DNA from: Acanthaster planci
Lineage: Eukaryota > Echinodermata > Asteroidea > Valvatida > Acanthasteridae
Length of the DNA: 57,877 nt
Assembly (NCBI RefSeq): GCF_001949145.1
Contig: NW_019091554.1
Span: 81,137 to 139,013 of the forward strand
Direction: 5' to 3'
This document shows positions 43,501-54,614 of this stretch, piece after piece; position 1 is the stretch's first letter; each line of letters opens with the position of its first letter. The notes under the pieces were generated by a model. That model was not told the DNA's origin, searched no databases, and saw only the letters and a list, made by a program, of their open reading frames with translations. A program made the translations under genes and the position numbers.

Positions 43501-46500
43501 NNNNNNNNNNNACAAGCATGGGACAATTTCAAATCTTATATCAGTGCTGCAGTGAAGACCTCTTAACCCCTTCGCACCGGGAACCGTTGACAGCCGCGGC
43601 TTTGTGTGAGGATTAGTGCATACCACACATACAGTCTATTCACCATGCAGCTGCTGGTTCAATGGGGCCTGCTGATGGACAAAGCCCTCCATTCAGGGCA
43701 TAACACAGCCCAGCAGTCACAGTCAAAAGAATTACCGGCACGAAGGGGTTAAGACCATCATAAGGCCCAATGAGACTATCACAAAACGTTCGGTTTGGAT
43801 TCAAGTCACAACCCGTTCAAATGAACTGAAACAAAGCAATTCTTTATCATTGTTCGCCCTGTTACTTTTGTGTCTGGTCAGTATTGCATTACTGCTTCAT
43901 GTAACTATGAGAGTCACTGGGAAGAAGGCAATGAATTATTGTCGAGGGTCACCATTTTCTTTTGCCCCTACCTGTTTCCATTACTAGTTGATCTTGTCTT
44001 TACCTCACGCCGTCACCGTGGGTACCCATTCAGCCTGACGTTCTTCGTCAATTCAATCCAAGTCTTACGTCTGAGTGCCTGTTGTGAGTACAAATACGGT
44101 CCTGGGGTGATGCTTGGAGGACGTAAGGGCCACTTCAAATTTGGCAGAGTGGACGGGGGCTCTCCTTGTTACAGGTAAAGATTTGAAGATTGGAATGCGA
44201 TTGTAATACGATAGAATGAGTTCTGAAACTTTAGATAAAGATCCCTTGAACAAATGAAAGAAGTGTTGATGACGAGATAGTGATGTAGTGATTTGTTATA
44301 GAGCTTAAAGTGGCAAATGTGATTCTCATGGTGTGCCTCTTGGGATTCAGACTAGCTTTGGGGGGTTACAAAAGGTGAAATGTGACACCACACAAACTGG
44401 GTTAAAGTATTTGAAAACTTAGATAAAAACAGTACACCTGTCTGTTTCGTTGCAGGTGCATGGTCGAAGCTGAGTTGGCTCGTAGGGAGCGTCAACGATA
44501 TAAGGACACCCAGACCGAGGAACCCAAACCAGAACCAGAGCCAGAACCAGTCTTGGAGAGCCAGGGGACACAAAGTGATCCTCCGCCTCCCGATACCCGA
44601 GACCAGGGGGAGCAAGCAGAAGGTGAGAGACAAGGAGTGGTGCAGGGGGTGGGGAGGGGGCGTCAGAGTTTTCATGGTCAGAACAGAGCTAAAGGACTGG
44701 GGAATGCGCCCCGATTGGTCAAGGGCACAAAGGGTTCTAAGGGTCAAGGGGGCAGAGATGACAATAAAGGCACAGGTCTCAAACGTGGACTTCTAGTGTG
44801 TCCAAGAAAGATGTTAATGGCAACAGCGAGCAACACCTTAAAACACAGTCAGGAAAAAAAGGGAGGAAGATCTCTATCGGTAACCTCAAGGAAGATTTCA
44901 AAAGTCAATAGGGATGATAGACAGAAAGAAAGTGAAAGTGGACGCTTGACCTTCAATAAGGAAATACCTCAGGCATATGGTGGAAATGGTCATAGTCAGG
45001 GTAAATCTGGCAAAACCAGTGGCTGCCCAAATTCTTTACAAAGCAACTGCACTGGGGACTTCACCGAGGGTTTGAGTGACGTTGACTCTGCTAGCAATCA
45101 CCAAAGCCAAAAAGACAAGGCTGATTCTGAGAATTTCATAAGGGACAGAGAACAAGTTAAAGAAGGGAAAGTAGGAGGGAATGATGAATTGGATGGTGAG
45201 AGAAATCAAGGGCAAAGTATTGAGGAGAGTTTGCGAATACAAAGTGATGGAGAGGAATCAGACGATGCAGAGAGACAGAGTCTGTTGTATGGCAGTGATA
45301 CCAGTGTGAGCGAGGATCTACCCTCTAGCTTTCATTACAGCTCTTAAAAGCTACACCACGAAGCCCCTTGATTGAAGAGAAATAGGGGAGGGACTGAGAT
45401 AGCTTACTTAGTCATAGGAGCTTACTCCATCTGAAGTCACATTCATCATCAACTTGTTTATTGTCACTGTTTGGCACAGAGTAGTATGCGGCTATACTAA
45501 ACTTGGCAGTCCATTTTTCGTTGATTCCAGAAATTTGGATTGTATTTTTCACTCTTTCAGAAGTCACTCCCAACAGATTCCCCTCTTTTTGTCGAGGGGT
45601 TGTGCGACACCAGCATATTCTGTATCACAGGGTGTCTATATCAGTAAATACAGTGTAGTTCGTGAGTGATTATCTTTGCATTGACGTGAAATGATTAAAA
45701 ACTGTTGATTTATTGTTGTACATGAATGTTGCAATTCCTGTAATTCAGAGCCCTGGTAATTATGTATTTGTTCGGTAAACATGTTTGTCATTCAGAGTAA
45801 AATGTAAAAGTACAGAATTTTTATGAACTTATAAAAAAGATGTGTGCATGTTGGGTGTGCGTGTGCAGGAGTTGTGTTGGGGGGTAATTGTTTTGCATCA
45901 CAATGAATTGATCCAGTGAGTATTTTGAACTTTTTTTGGGGGGGGGATATCAGTATGTAAGTTTGCATCGTTAATACATGTACCTCAGTTGTCAATACAG
46001 GGTCTTGAGTTGATTTAATTGTGTTGAAGTTTTTTCAGGGAAAATATGTTTCTTACAAAGATGGTCAGTCAGCATTATTTCCTCTGAAGATAAAAATTAG
46101 TTTGTCCGAAAGACACAAAGCATTTGAAATGATACATAGCAAACTTCCAAATACATGCAGTACATTACTGTAATTCTTGCCTCTTGGACAGGTCTTACAC
46201 CTCATCACCTTTCCTCTCAGGAGAAATATCCTCTGAATGACATCCATAAAAGTGTACTTTCTCTGAGTAGCTGTAATAAATACAGTATTAGCATCAAGAA
46301 TACATCTCTTGAATTTCTCTTCGCTTTTTTCTTCATTGAGAGACTCTGCATGGGAACTTGCCTGTGTTTAAAAGATCTCACTAACCCTAACCTCTCACCC
46401 TTTGACCTTTACCTTCACAGCCACTTTGAGTTTTAAAAGTAGTTTCAAATTTGCACTAGACTTGTGAAGCATGATAGAGTTCAGGGTTTTTGTTCATCCA

Positions 46501-49500
46501 CTGTTATAAATTTGCATGATTTGAGGGATTTTCAACTGCATGCTTGTCGGACCTGGATTTCAAGATTTTGTGGTAGTTGCATGGATATGTACATGTATAT
46601 CCTTATTTGGCACAGAGTGAGATGAGTACAATATGAGTGATAAAAGTGAGTGAAGTATATTTTGACAGCAACCAACTGACATGGAATAAATCCTTTGCTT
46701 CTCTTCACACTAGTACATTGGGACATGTTGAGCAAGAAAAACAGTCCTTGAATGTACAAATAATGATTGTAAGCACCTTTAGACATCAAGGCAAAAAATT
46801 GTTAATACATTTAGTTACAGACTGACAAGTGCATAGAGTCTCAGAGTGAACTTGGAGTCAACTGATATGATTGTTTCAGTTGTGCCACCTGCTAGTTGCA
46901 TGATTGCATGACCACCCCTAATCCCTTCTAATCCCTCTCCCTTAATACCAGCCGTTGATGCCGAGGCAGGGGCCTACGATGACGATGATTTTGAAGATGA
47001 AGATGACAAGGAAGTTGTAGCCTCTGAAAAAGGTCTGTTGCTTTCTTTCGTGAACTTCAAAAAGAAACCAAAACTGTTTTACCTTTCGTTTCACGTTGAT
47101 TTGTATTTGTTATTGTAAATTTCATCATTTATGTGTGAGAGATAAGTGTATGAGCCTTATCAGTTTCCCTTTAAAATGCTGAGTGTCCGTTTTTTGGTCT
47201 AGGAGAGACTCCAAAAGAGGAGGACAGGAGGTCAGATCATTTTTTCTCTGGTCCTGAGTCAGACATTGAGCAGAAACAACCTGAGGAGGCCGATTATGGA
47301 GCAGACTCTGACTTTGAGGCAGACTCCCACCATGAGAAAGAAGATGAGAAGGAGTTGGACAAGGAGATGCAAGATGAAGACAAGGAAGCCGCAGAAGAAA
47401 TCCTTGCGCAAGGAGTGGCAGAAGATGAGGATGCTCTGGGTGAAATTTCTGAGGAGGAACCCGTCAAGGGCGAGACAAATGACGACAATGAAGTCGAGCC
47501 AGAGGACATACCAGAAGAGCACAATGAAAGTCCACCAACTGCTGAACCCAGTCAACAAACTGAAGATGAGCATCAAAGTTCAAGAAATGACGACAATGAA
47601 GTCGAGCCAGAGGACATACCAGAAGAGCACAATGAAAGTCCACCAACTGCTGAACCCAGTCAACAAACTACGGATGAGCATCAAAGTTCAAGAAATGACG
47701 ACAGCGACTCTAGCAGTGATAGCGACGGAGACAATGTGGTTTTATCATCGTCATCAAGTTCAAGCTCCTCTGAAGATGAGAATGATCAGCAGGAGAAAAG
47801 GGACATCAAGGAAGCTGATGCTTCAAGTTCGGAATTCTCTTCAGAGGATGAAGGGGATGTGGAAAAGAAACGTGACAATGGAGTAAAGCAAGAGACCAAA
47901 ACTGAAGAGCTCACTACATCTATCAGAGAAGATGAAGGGGGTATAGAGGAGGAAGTAAAACAAGATATCAAAACTGAGGAGCCCTCTACGGATGACAGAG
48001 GTACTTCTGTTGCTGAAAAGAGAGATGAGACTATTGGATCTAATGCTGAGGAAGGCCTTGATAATTTGGAGGAGAGACGATCATCTTCCCCACAAACATC
48101 TGAAATAGACCTTGATAACCAAGAAGAGAAGCCATTGCCTTCTCCACCAGCATCTGAGAATGATGTTCAGGAGGCAGCTGGTGATGAGCAAGACCAAAGT
48201 CATTCAGAAGAAGAGGTTACCACAAAACAAGCAGAAATGGATACAAAGAGACCATCCTCTCCAGATGACAATGGGAAAGATGACGAAAAAGAAGATGACA
48301 TCACCAAAGAAAGGGACATGGAAGATAGAGATAGACAAAAAGGTGAACAGGAAGATGGGGAAGACAAATCAATTTTTGAAAAATTGGCAGATAAAATAAA
48401 AGATGCATTTACATCCTCAGATTCAAGTTCATCGGATTCTGATTCAGAAGAAAGGCAGAAGAAAAAGAAGCGAGAAACCAAGGGAACTCCTTCCACATTC
48501 GATAAAGACGAAAACAGTAAAACTGAGAGTGATAGCAACTCAGAGAAAAAGAAGTCCTTCTTTGAGAGACTGAAGGATAAATTCACTTCATCTGATTCTG
48601 ACTCTGAATCAGATGAGGACAGGGAAAACAAAAAGAAGAAAAAAAGGAAGAGGAAAACCAAATCTGAAAATGCTGAAAACAATATGGACGAAGAGACATC
48701 TGTCAAAGACCAAAAGCCAGAAGAGGCCAAGGACCCACAACCTGAGAATATTGAAGAACATGAGAAATCTGGAAGAGCTGAAGAAGCAGAAAATCAACAT
48801 CAAGAGACAGAAGATAAGAAAGAACCTGACACTCCGCCCAAAGAGGAAAAGGAGGAAGAGAAAGGATGGCTTGACAAGATGGAAAGCAAAGTAAAAGGTC
48901 TCTTCAGATCGTCAGATTCTGAAGATGAAGGTGATGAGAAGAAAACCATGGAAGAAGTGAAGAAATCAGACGAGGAGGCATCAACGCCAGAAGACAAGCA
49001 GGAGGAAGAAAAAGGATGGCTTGACAAGATGGAGAGTGCTGTTAAAGGTTTCTTTGGTGCATCTGATTCTGAAGACAGTGATGAGAGTAAACGGACAAAA
49101 GAAGCCCAAAAGACAGTGGAAGAAAGCAAAGAAGAAGACCATACTGAGCAGGAAGCAAGGCCAAGTTCTCCAGAACCTCATGCGGAGGAGACAGGTGAAA
49201 TGTCACCTCCCAACAAAGTGGAGGTCAAAGCTAACGATATGTTTGGGCCTTCTGATTCCGAAGATGATAACGAGGCAGAACATAAAGACGAAATTGTGAA
49301 AACTGACAACATGAAGGAAATGCCTTTTCTCAACCCACCGGGGGTAAAAGCTAACGACACATTTGAAACACGTGATTCTGATTCCAAAGATGACAAAGAA
49401 GATGAAAAAGTGGAGATCATAAAAGCTGAAGAGGATGCAGAGACAGGAGCTGTTCCTATGGCACTTGAGGAAGAATTAGCAAGAGATTCAGAACTTCAAG

Positions 49501-51343
49501 AGGAATCCAAGATGCAGCCTGAAAGAGACGAACGCAAAGGAAAGGAGGAAACTGCCTCGCTTGGGAAAGAGGATGCTGATGTCTCTCAGACCAAAGATGG
49601 TGACATGGAAAAATCTGAAGATGAGGGACCAGAGGAAGAGAGGAAAGATGAAGTAGAGAAAACATGGGAAGATAAAGAGCAAGAGATCAGTCCATCAGAT
49701 AGAGAAACAGGTCCCTCTGCACAGGAGGTAGAAACAAAGATGGATGAAGTTGAAGATAAAGTCAATGAGAATAAAGACACAGGAGACAGAGATAGTATCA
49801 AGGAGGAGAAGCCAGATGATGGCAGTTTGTCATCTCGGTCATCTTTCTCTGACACCAGTTCCATCGCTGCAGGGCTTGAGAAGGATTACAGAGTAAGTTC
49901 ATGTACTCCCCATAAGCAGTCATAAAGATTTCAAATGTACATGTTATCATCTTTATGATACCACAGTGACTTTGGATTCCACCAACATTTTCTTTGTAGC
50001 TTCAGTCAGGTGATCCTCACTGGTAACAAAGATTGGGGGGGTTGGCAAATTTACAGTTTGAGAATGAAACAAAACACCATTTTGCAGCCTTTGAAGGAGG
50101 ATACATGTACTCTTTAAACTTTGTTCTGAAAGTGCGTTCTGTTTTGGTATACTGAAATACATGTCTCTGTTTTGCAACCACAGGTCCTAAATCTCAATGA
50201 TAAAAATCTTGACGAAAGTAAAACATCAAGACTGGCAAAGGCACTGAAGTCTCGCAAGTATCGGAACCTGGAATACCTGCTGTAAGTCTGTGATTGATGC
50301 ACATTTGGATTGAGTTGGAATGTGAAACAAAATTCAGTCATTACTTTAGTGTTGCTTTCTCAGAAATGTTGATATCTTCCCAACTCAATTTGGAATGATT
50401 GAAGAAATTTACTGGTGTTGACCTCCAACCCTTGATTTTGGAATCCAAATTGTGAATCAAGGACTTGACCCTAAGGTACATGTCGATTTCCTTCCTTATT
50501 GTTGACATCAGCTGAGATGTATAAAATTAATTTTTGTTGTTTTGAAAAGTCATTGAGCAGTATTAACAATTACGTCTTCGAAATTTAAGCCTGGAGCTTC
50601 ATGTGGTGCTAAATTAGATCTGGAAACAGTGGGGTCACATCCAATACTGTCTTATTTAGAGCTCGTCTTCCCAATTGTGATAGACCGTTGAACAGGAAAG
50701 ACACACTGAGAGTGATCTATTGCTACAGATAATACAAGTTGTACTGAGCAAGAGCATAAGTCATTCCTTTGTGATTGATTACAAGTGATAACCATTGTAT
50801 CCCACCTGCAGGTTACGAGGCAACCCCTTGGGCGACTCGGGTGTGGCCAATGTCATCCAATCCCTCATCGAGGGGCACAACACTGCCACGAGCCCAGACA
50901 GTGCCCTCAAGCTGACCCACTTTGACCTGGGCAACACCGCCATGGGTGACGAGGCGGCGGGCGAGCTGGGCAGACTCCTGTCCCTGGACACGCAGCTGCG
51001 CAACCTCAACATCAGCGAGAACACTCTGTCGGCAACTGCCTGGGAGTCCATCAACCAGGGCTTGAAGGTCAACAAGACCCTGGTGACATTCAGCGCCGAG
51101 TATGCCCGCCTGAGTGACACCAGTTGCGTAATGATGACACAAGCAGTGATGGACCATGAAAGGCTTGAGGAGTTAAATATTGAGGGGAACGGGCTGGGGG
51201 AGAGAGCAGGAAATGCCCTAGCTCAACTGGTGAAAGATAACAGTGTAATACTGACAATTAATATGGAGAGAGATAATTCAATACCATCCAATATTTTGGC
51301 CGAAGTGAAAGAGATATTGGAGACAGGATCATATGTGCCTTAA
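40511..51343 (+). CDS. ERICH3: ERICH3-like glutamate-rich protein with C-terminal leucine-rich repeats
   Basis: Exons: 40511-40802, 41274-41438, 41719-41823, 42537-42737, 42963-43167, 43988-44174, 44456-44622, 46952-47032, 47203-49892, 50184-50281 and 50812-51343, phase-consistent, about 1570 residues plus the first exon. The N-terminus has YNSLQDKHLVGYFNNTRMRR and FRLNMARKEHQKH, a hallmark of ERICH3 (C1orf173). The DUF4590 domain spans 42963-44460: QQHCGGENLVVFHG, then RRHRGYPFSLTFF, then LSACCEYKYGPG and GSPCYRC. A long Glu/Asp/Lys/Ser region follows, almost all in one 2.69-kb exon, then an LRR domain. Vertebrate ERICH3 has been linked to cilia and neurons; its biochemical role is not established. 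A 174-base assembly gap lies in the 43168-43987 intron and hides no predicted exon. Confidence 0.9.
41114..41205. repeat. 39-bp tandem repeat in an ERICH3 intron
   Basis: Two copies of a unit containing ATGATTCCAGGCATTTTTAG joined by ATACATGTACATGT, plus a partial third start. Confidence 0.85.
43338..43511. other. Assembly gap (174 N)
   Basis: A run of N in the intron between the two main DUF4590 exons. Open frames that cross it are meaningless. Confidence 1.
43563..43752. mobile_element. 190-bp MITE with TTAA ends (piggyBac-like)
   Basis: TTAACCCCTTCGCACCGG at the left and TTAACCCCTTCGTGCCGG inverted at the right. TTAA at both edges fits the target duplication of the piggyBac superfamily. 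No coding capacity. Confidence 0.7.
44623..45347 (+). CDS. Possible alternative ERICH3 extension or terminal exon
   Basis: Beyond the donor at 44622 (GAAG|GTGAGA) the same frame stays open for another 240 codons and ends in TAA at 45345-45347. The sequence is Gln/Gly/Ser/Lys-rich, later acidic (IEESLRIQSDGEESDDAERQ, ending SSFHYSS). A second donor, GATG|GTGAGA at 45195, has the same phase 1 and could join the exon at 46952. It may be a long-exon isoform, a short C-terminal isoform, or an intron that stays open by chance; chance is less likely given the length. Confidence 0.5.
47203..49892 (+). other. Giant acidic, low-complexity exon of the ERICH3-like gene
   Basis: One exon of 2690 bases encodes about 897 residues dominated by Glu, Asp, Lys and Ser, predicted to be disordered. 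It contains a 36-residue tandem duplication (47481-47696) and about six copies of an amphipathic segment followed by an SDSE cluster (48366-49385). SDSE and SDSD runs are good casein kinase 2 sites by consensus. It ends at a GTAAGT donor in phase 0 that joins the LRR exons. Confidence 0.9.
47481..47696 (+). repeat. Two-copy 108-bp in-frame tandem duplication
   Basis: Copies 47481-47588 and 47589-47696 encode the same 36 residues (starting DDNEVEPEDIPEEHNES), differing by one codon (GAA versus ACG, Glu versus Thr). A partial third start, GACGAC, follows. Confidence 0.95.
50184..51343 (+). other. C-terminal leucine-rich-repeat domain of the ERICH3-like protein
   Basis: Exons 50184-50281 and 50812-51343. 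LRR (RNI-type) repeats read VLNLNDKNLDE, LEYLLLRGNPLGDSG, LTHFDLGNTAMGDEAAGEL, LRNLNISENTLSATAW and LEELNIEGNGLGERAG. About five to six repeats are visible in roughly 210 residues. The last exon has markedly higher GC than the rest of the gene. Confidence 0.88.
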
Positions 51344-54300
51344 GGTGGCTAAACACTTTGCATTTGCTTTGTAAATTAGAATTTGAGGCAAAACAGTAGG
51401 AAGTGTTTTAATTTTGCATTTGAATTTTGAATGCTAAACAGGAAATATTTTTGAAAACTTTTCATACATGACGTCTTTTTGATACATTTTCTTTAATAGA
51501 TAAAATTCCATTTTGAATTCCGCATGATATTAAAATGGGATTAGACATGCAGATAAAAGTATGAGTTGAACATCAAGTATTCATCTTCAAAATTAGTCTG
51601 CATTTTAATGTAGGCAAACCAGTTATTGTACCAGTTTCTTAAAATGTTGGGATGTGATAAAGTTACCCATCTGCAAAATACTGATGTAAACTGTATGTAG
51701 ATAGCTCGCTTATAATTTTAATGTCATCACGAGTAACAGGTACAATGCTTGAATCTTTCATGAAATAACCCACTATCAAAAACTTCTTGGATGTGCATGT
51801 ACATGTACTTCCATCACTGAAGCTTTATACATGTCGTCTTGTAGAATTACTGCACACTATCATAAAGCTATTTTAGACAATGAAAAGGTGCCTTAAATTG
51901 AGCTTTAAGAATTTCTGTCATTGTTTGGCAGACATTTATTTGTGCCTTGAAATCACTGCGTGAGTCATTTGTGCTACTGTAAAGCAAAAAAACTTGATAT
52001 GAAGAATAATTCCCATGACGTTGAGTTTAAATCTCTGCTTTATGCTTTTTTAAAGAGAGTGTACTTCAATACTTCTGAAGACCTGCTCATGTTTGACAGG
52101 TTTCCTATGCCATAAGTCACATGCATCATACATTTGTCAAACTTCAAACATCAGACTCCCATTAAAGCCGTACTTGCTCAGTCTTCTATCAGTTGATATA
52201 AATGAACAAATTCTGTACACTTGTGGTAAGACAAACAGATGTATACAGGTCTTCTTATGTGGAAATAAAATGTTCCAATGTACACCGTTTCAAACTTTGC
52301 CAAAACTGAAAAAAACCTTAAATACAGGCCTTTCTTGAAATATTGACAATTACAGTTTTGTACATGTGCATGTTGTAGATGCTCCAATCGTCAATTTGAA
52401 TATGCCTAGATTCAGTGCGAAAAAGTTCTCCCTTGCTTTTTTTATGTTTTGCAGATGTATACATACATACATGTACATGAAATGTGGAAACAACATGTTC
52501 AGATGTACACTGTAGTCTGGCCAAGTTTTTCGAATTTGGCAAAACTGAAACAAATCTTCAATACAGGGGGTTTCTTGAAATATTGACAATTACATGTACA
52601 TGTTCTAGATGTTCCTATTGTCAACTTGAAGATGCTTAGGTTCAGCACGAAAAATTCTCCCCTGCTTTTTTTATGTTCTGCTATAAAGATCCTGTTTTAT
52701 GTAAATTATTGGGCATTGAGGCTGAATCATAATACTAAGATGCAATTTCTCTCTTTAAATTAATAAGGAATAAATTTGTAGCTCATGAAAGTTTAAATAT
52801 TTAAATTTAAGAAAAAGTTCATTTTTAAAACAGCTGATTGGAGAAGATAATTGAACACAGAATTATGGAAATTAATATTTTTTGATGAAATGTAAAATAT
52901 AGATCTGTAAATAGGCGTCTGCTATGAATAAGCAATTTAATTCTTAAAACTTAAAATCGAATGGCTACTTTTTAAATAGTGCATCAAGAGCGTTTATGGG
53001 TTCTATAAACGACAGTTGCAAGATGTGGAATTGGATACTGTGGAAGGTTAAGGAATAATGCCATTGTAAATTGTTAGTAATATGCTTGTTTCATTTCTGC
53101 TTTCTAGCCAATCAGAATCCACCTTTGAAACTACTTTTCACTGTCAAAGAAATGCAGCATTCAATGGTGTGATAAGACCTTCTAGTTGGTCATGAAGACG
53201 CACTCATCCCAAAGGAGCAATGCTCTGATTAGTATTTGGCCAGCAATTAATTTATATTTAGCTATTTTAGTTCAGTATTAAAAGTGTGCATTTTTAGGAA
53301 AACAGAAATATCAAGTAAATGAAGAGGCAAAGAGATCAGTTTCCTGTGAAGAGTTCAAGTTTGTCCAAAGTTTTGACTTCATTGTCTTTATTTTGTTCCT
53401 GTTGCTGACGTTTACAATGTATGAACAATTACAAGTCATTGTGCATGTACGCTATACACTGATAAAATATATGTCCCAAAAATTGATAAGTTGCAGATTA
53501 TCATCAGAGAGGTCCAGTGACCGACAGTCTGTTTGTCCTGTATCTATTTTTTACAGAATGAATAGGAATCTATGCGTAGTGTACAAGAGAATCAAATCTC
53601 TGGACAAGTGTCCATTTATTGATCACTATGGATACCGATGCATACGTCGAAAACTTACAAGACTTCAGTAATCCAATGGGAATGGCTTGGAAAGTCTGCA
53701 GACCAGTTGGTTCTTGGTTGGATTCCCAAATGTCCTGTGCATGGAAGAGCTTTTAAGATTGGACTGCTTCCAGAAGGATCGTGTGACTTTTAATTCCACC
53801 TGATCTTGGCCTGTTTTGTGCCCAGCAGAATACAATGGGCACATGAAATCGCACTTTCTGCTCTGTTAACCACATGCTACCAGGTGTTTTTAAAAATGCA
53901 GTGCACACATATGGAAGATTTTCAAGATTTTCAGTTTTCGAAATTCCTAAAAAAATTTCATCATTTCATTTAATGGACATTTACACCCACACGAATGACT
54001 GTTTGGTGGCTACTCTAAGCCGACAGGTAACCTGCATTGACTCCTGAATAATTCAACCAGGCCTACCGCCCTGTAAAGAGAGCCCAGAATTGCGAGGTGT
54101 TGCATAATTTCCTTAAGTTTGTCCCCCAGTAAATGTGAGTGGCATCTTTTCAAACGTGGCTGGATTAGCACGCAGCAGTGCTGTGTCCCTCACTAATGGG
54201 CCCTGAAGCACTTACATCTATCCACTGTTTTTGGCGTGCTATGCCCAAAACAGCTGTATACTGTTTGAAAACAGTGACAGATTACCTTCGAAAAATGCAA

Positions 54301-54614
54301 ACCGAAAAATGAAGGCAATTCCCAGCAGCAAGTCCCAGCATGGACCAGCTCTTTTGTTCCATTTCGGGCACCCCGGCTCTGTGTATAAACCCATGATGCT
54401 CGAAATGGGGTTCCCCAGCAGCAAGTGGTTAATTTGAACTGGCCATCCACGCTCCATTGGTAACCAGATGGCATTTTTAAGGCTTGGTTTTTAAACTTCC
54501 TGATATATCACAGACACACCTACAACCTGATGTTTTACTTTCTTTCTGTACTGTTAGTTCATGTCACAACTTTGTATTTCCAACCTCCAACTTTCTGGTG
54601 AGAGTCGACCCGCT
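51344..54614. other. Convergent intergenic region between ERICH3-like and BYSL
   Basis: It should contain the 3' untranslated regions of both genes; an AATAAA occurs at 52263-52268 on the plus strand. It includes a tandem duplication of about 220-240 bp at 52236-52682. No further coding sequence is convincing. Confidence 0.5.
52236..52682. repeat. Diverged tandem duplication of about 220-240 bp
   Basis: Copy 1 (about 52236-52451) and copy 2 (about 52452-52682) share CTTGAAATATTGACAATTAC, TTCAGTGCGAAAAA-like and GCTTTTTTTATGTT blocks in the same order. The copies have many substitutions, so the duplication is old. Confidence 0.75.

Larger units (their letters stand above)
42963..44460 (+). 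other. DUF4590 domain of the ERICH3-like protein
   Basis: It is split over the exons 42963-43167 and 43988-44174 and ends in the first bases of the exon at 44456. In order it shows CDVTIRYRG, HCGGENLVVFHG, SRRHRGYPFSLTFFVN, RLSACCEYKYGPG, LGGRKGHFKF and SPCYRC. These match the conserved core of the ERICH3 family, including the Cys-Gly-Gly-Glu and Cys-Cys-Glu-Tyr steps. Confidence 0.9.

Noticed and set aside
43259-43626. Open frames running across the N gap
   Set aside because: Unknown bases were read as open; no real coding evidence.
47786-49864. Long minus-strand Ser/Phe/Leu-rich frames opposite the acidic ERICH3 exon
   Set aside because: They are the complement of Glu/Lys/Ser codons (GAA, GAG, AAA); no start, splice or family evidence.
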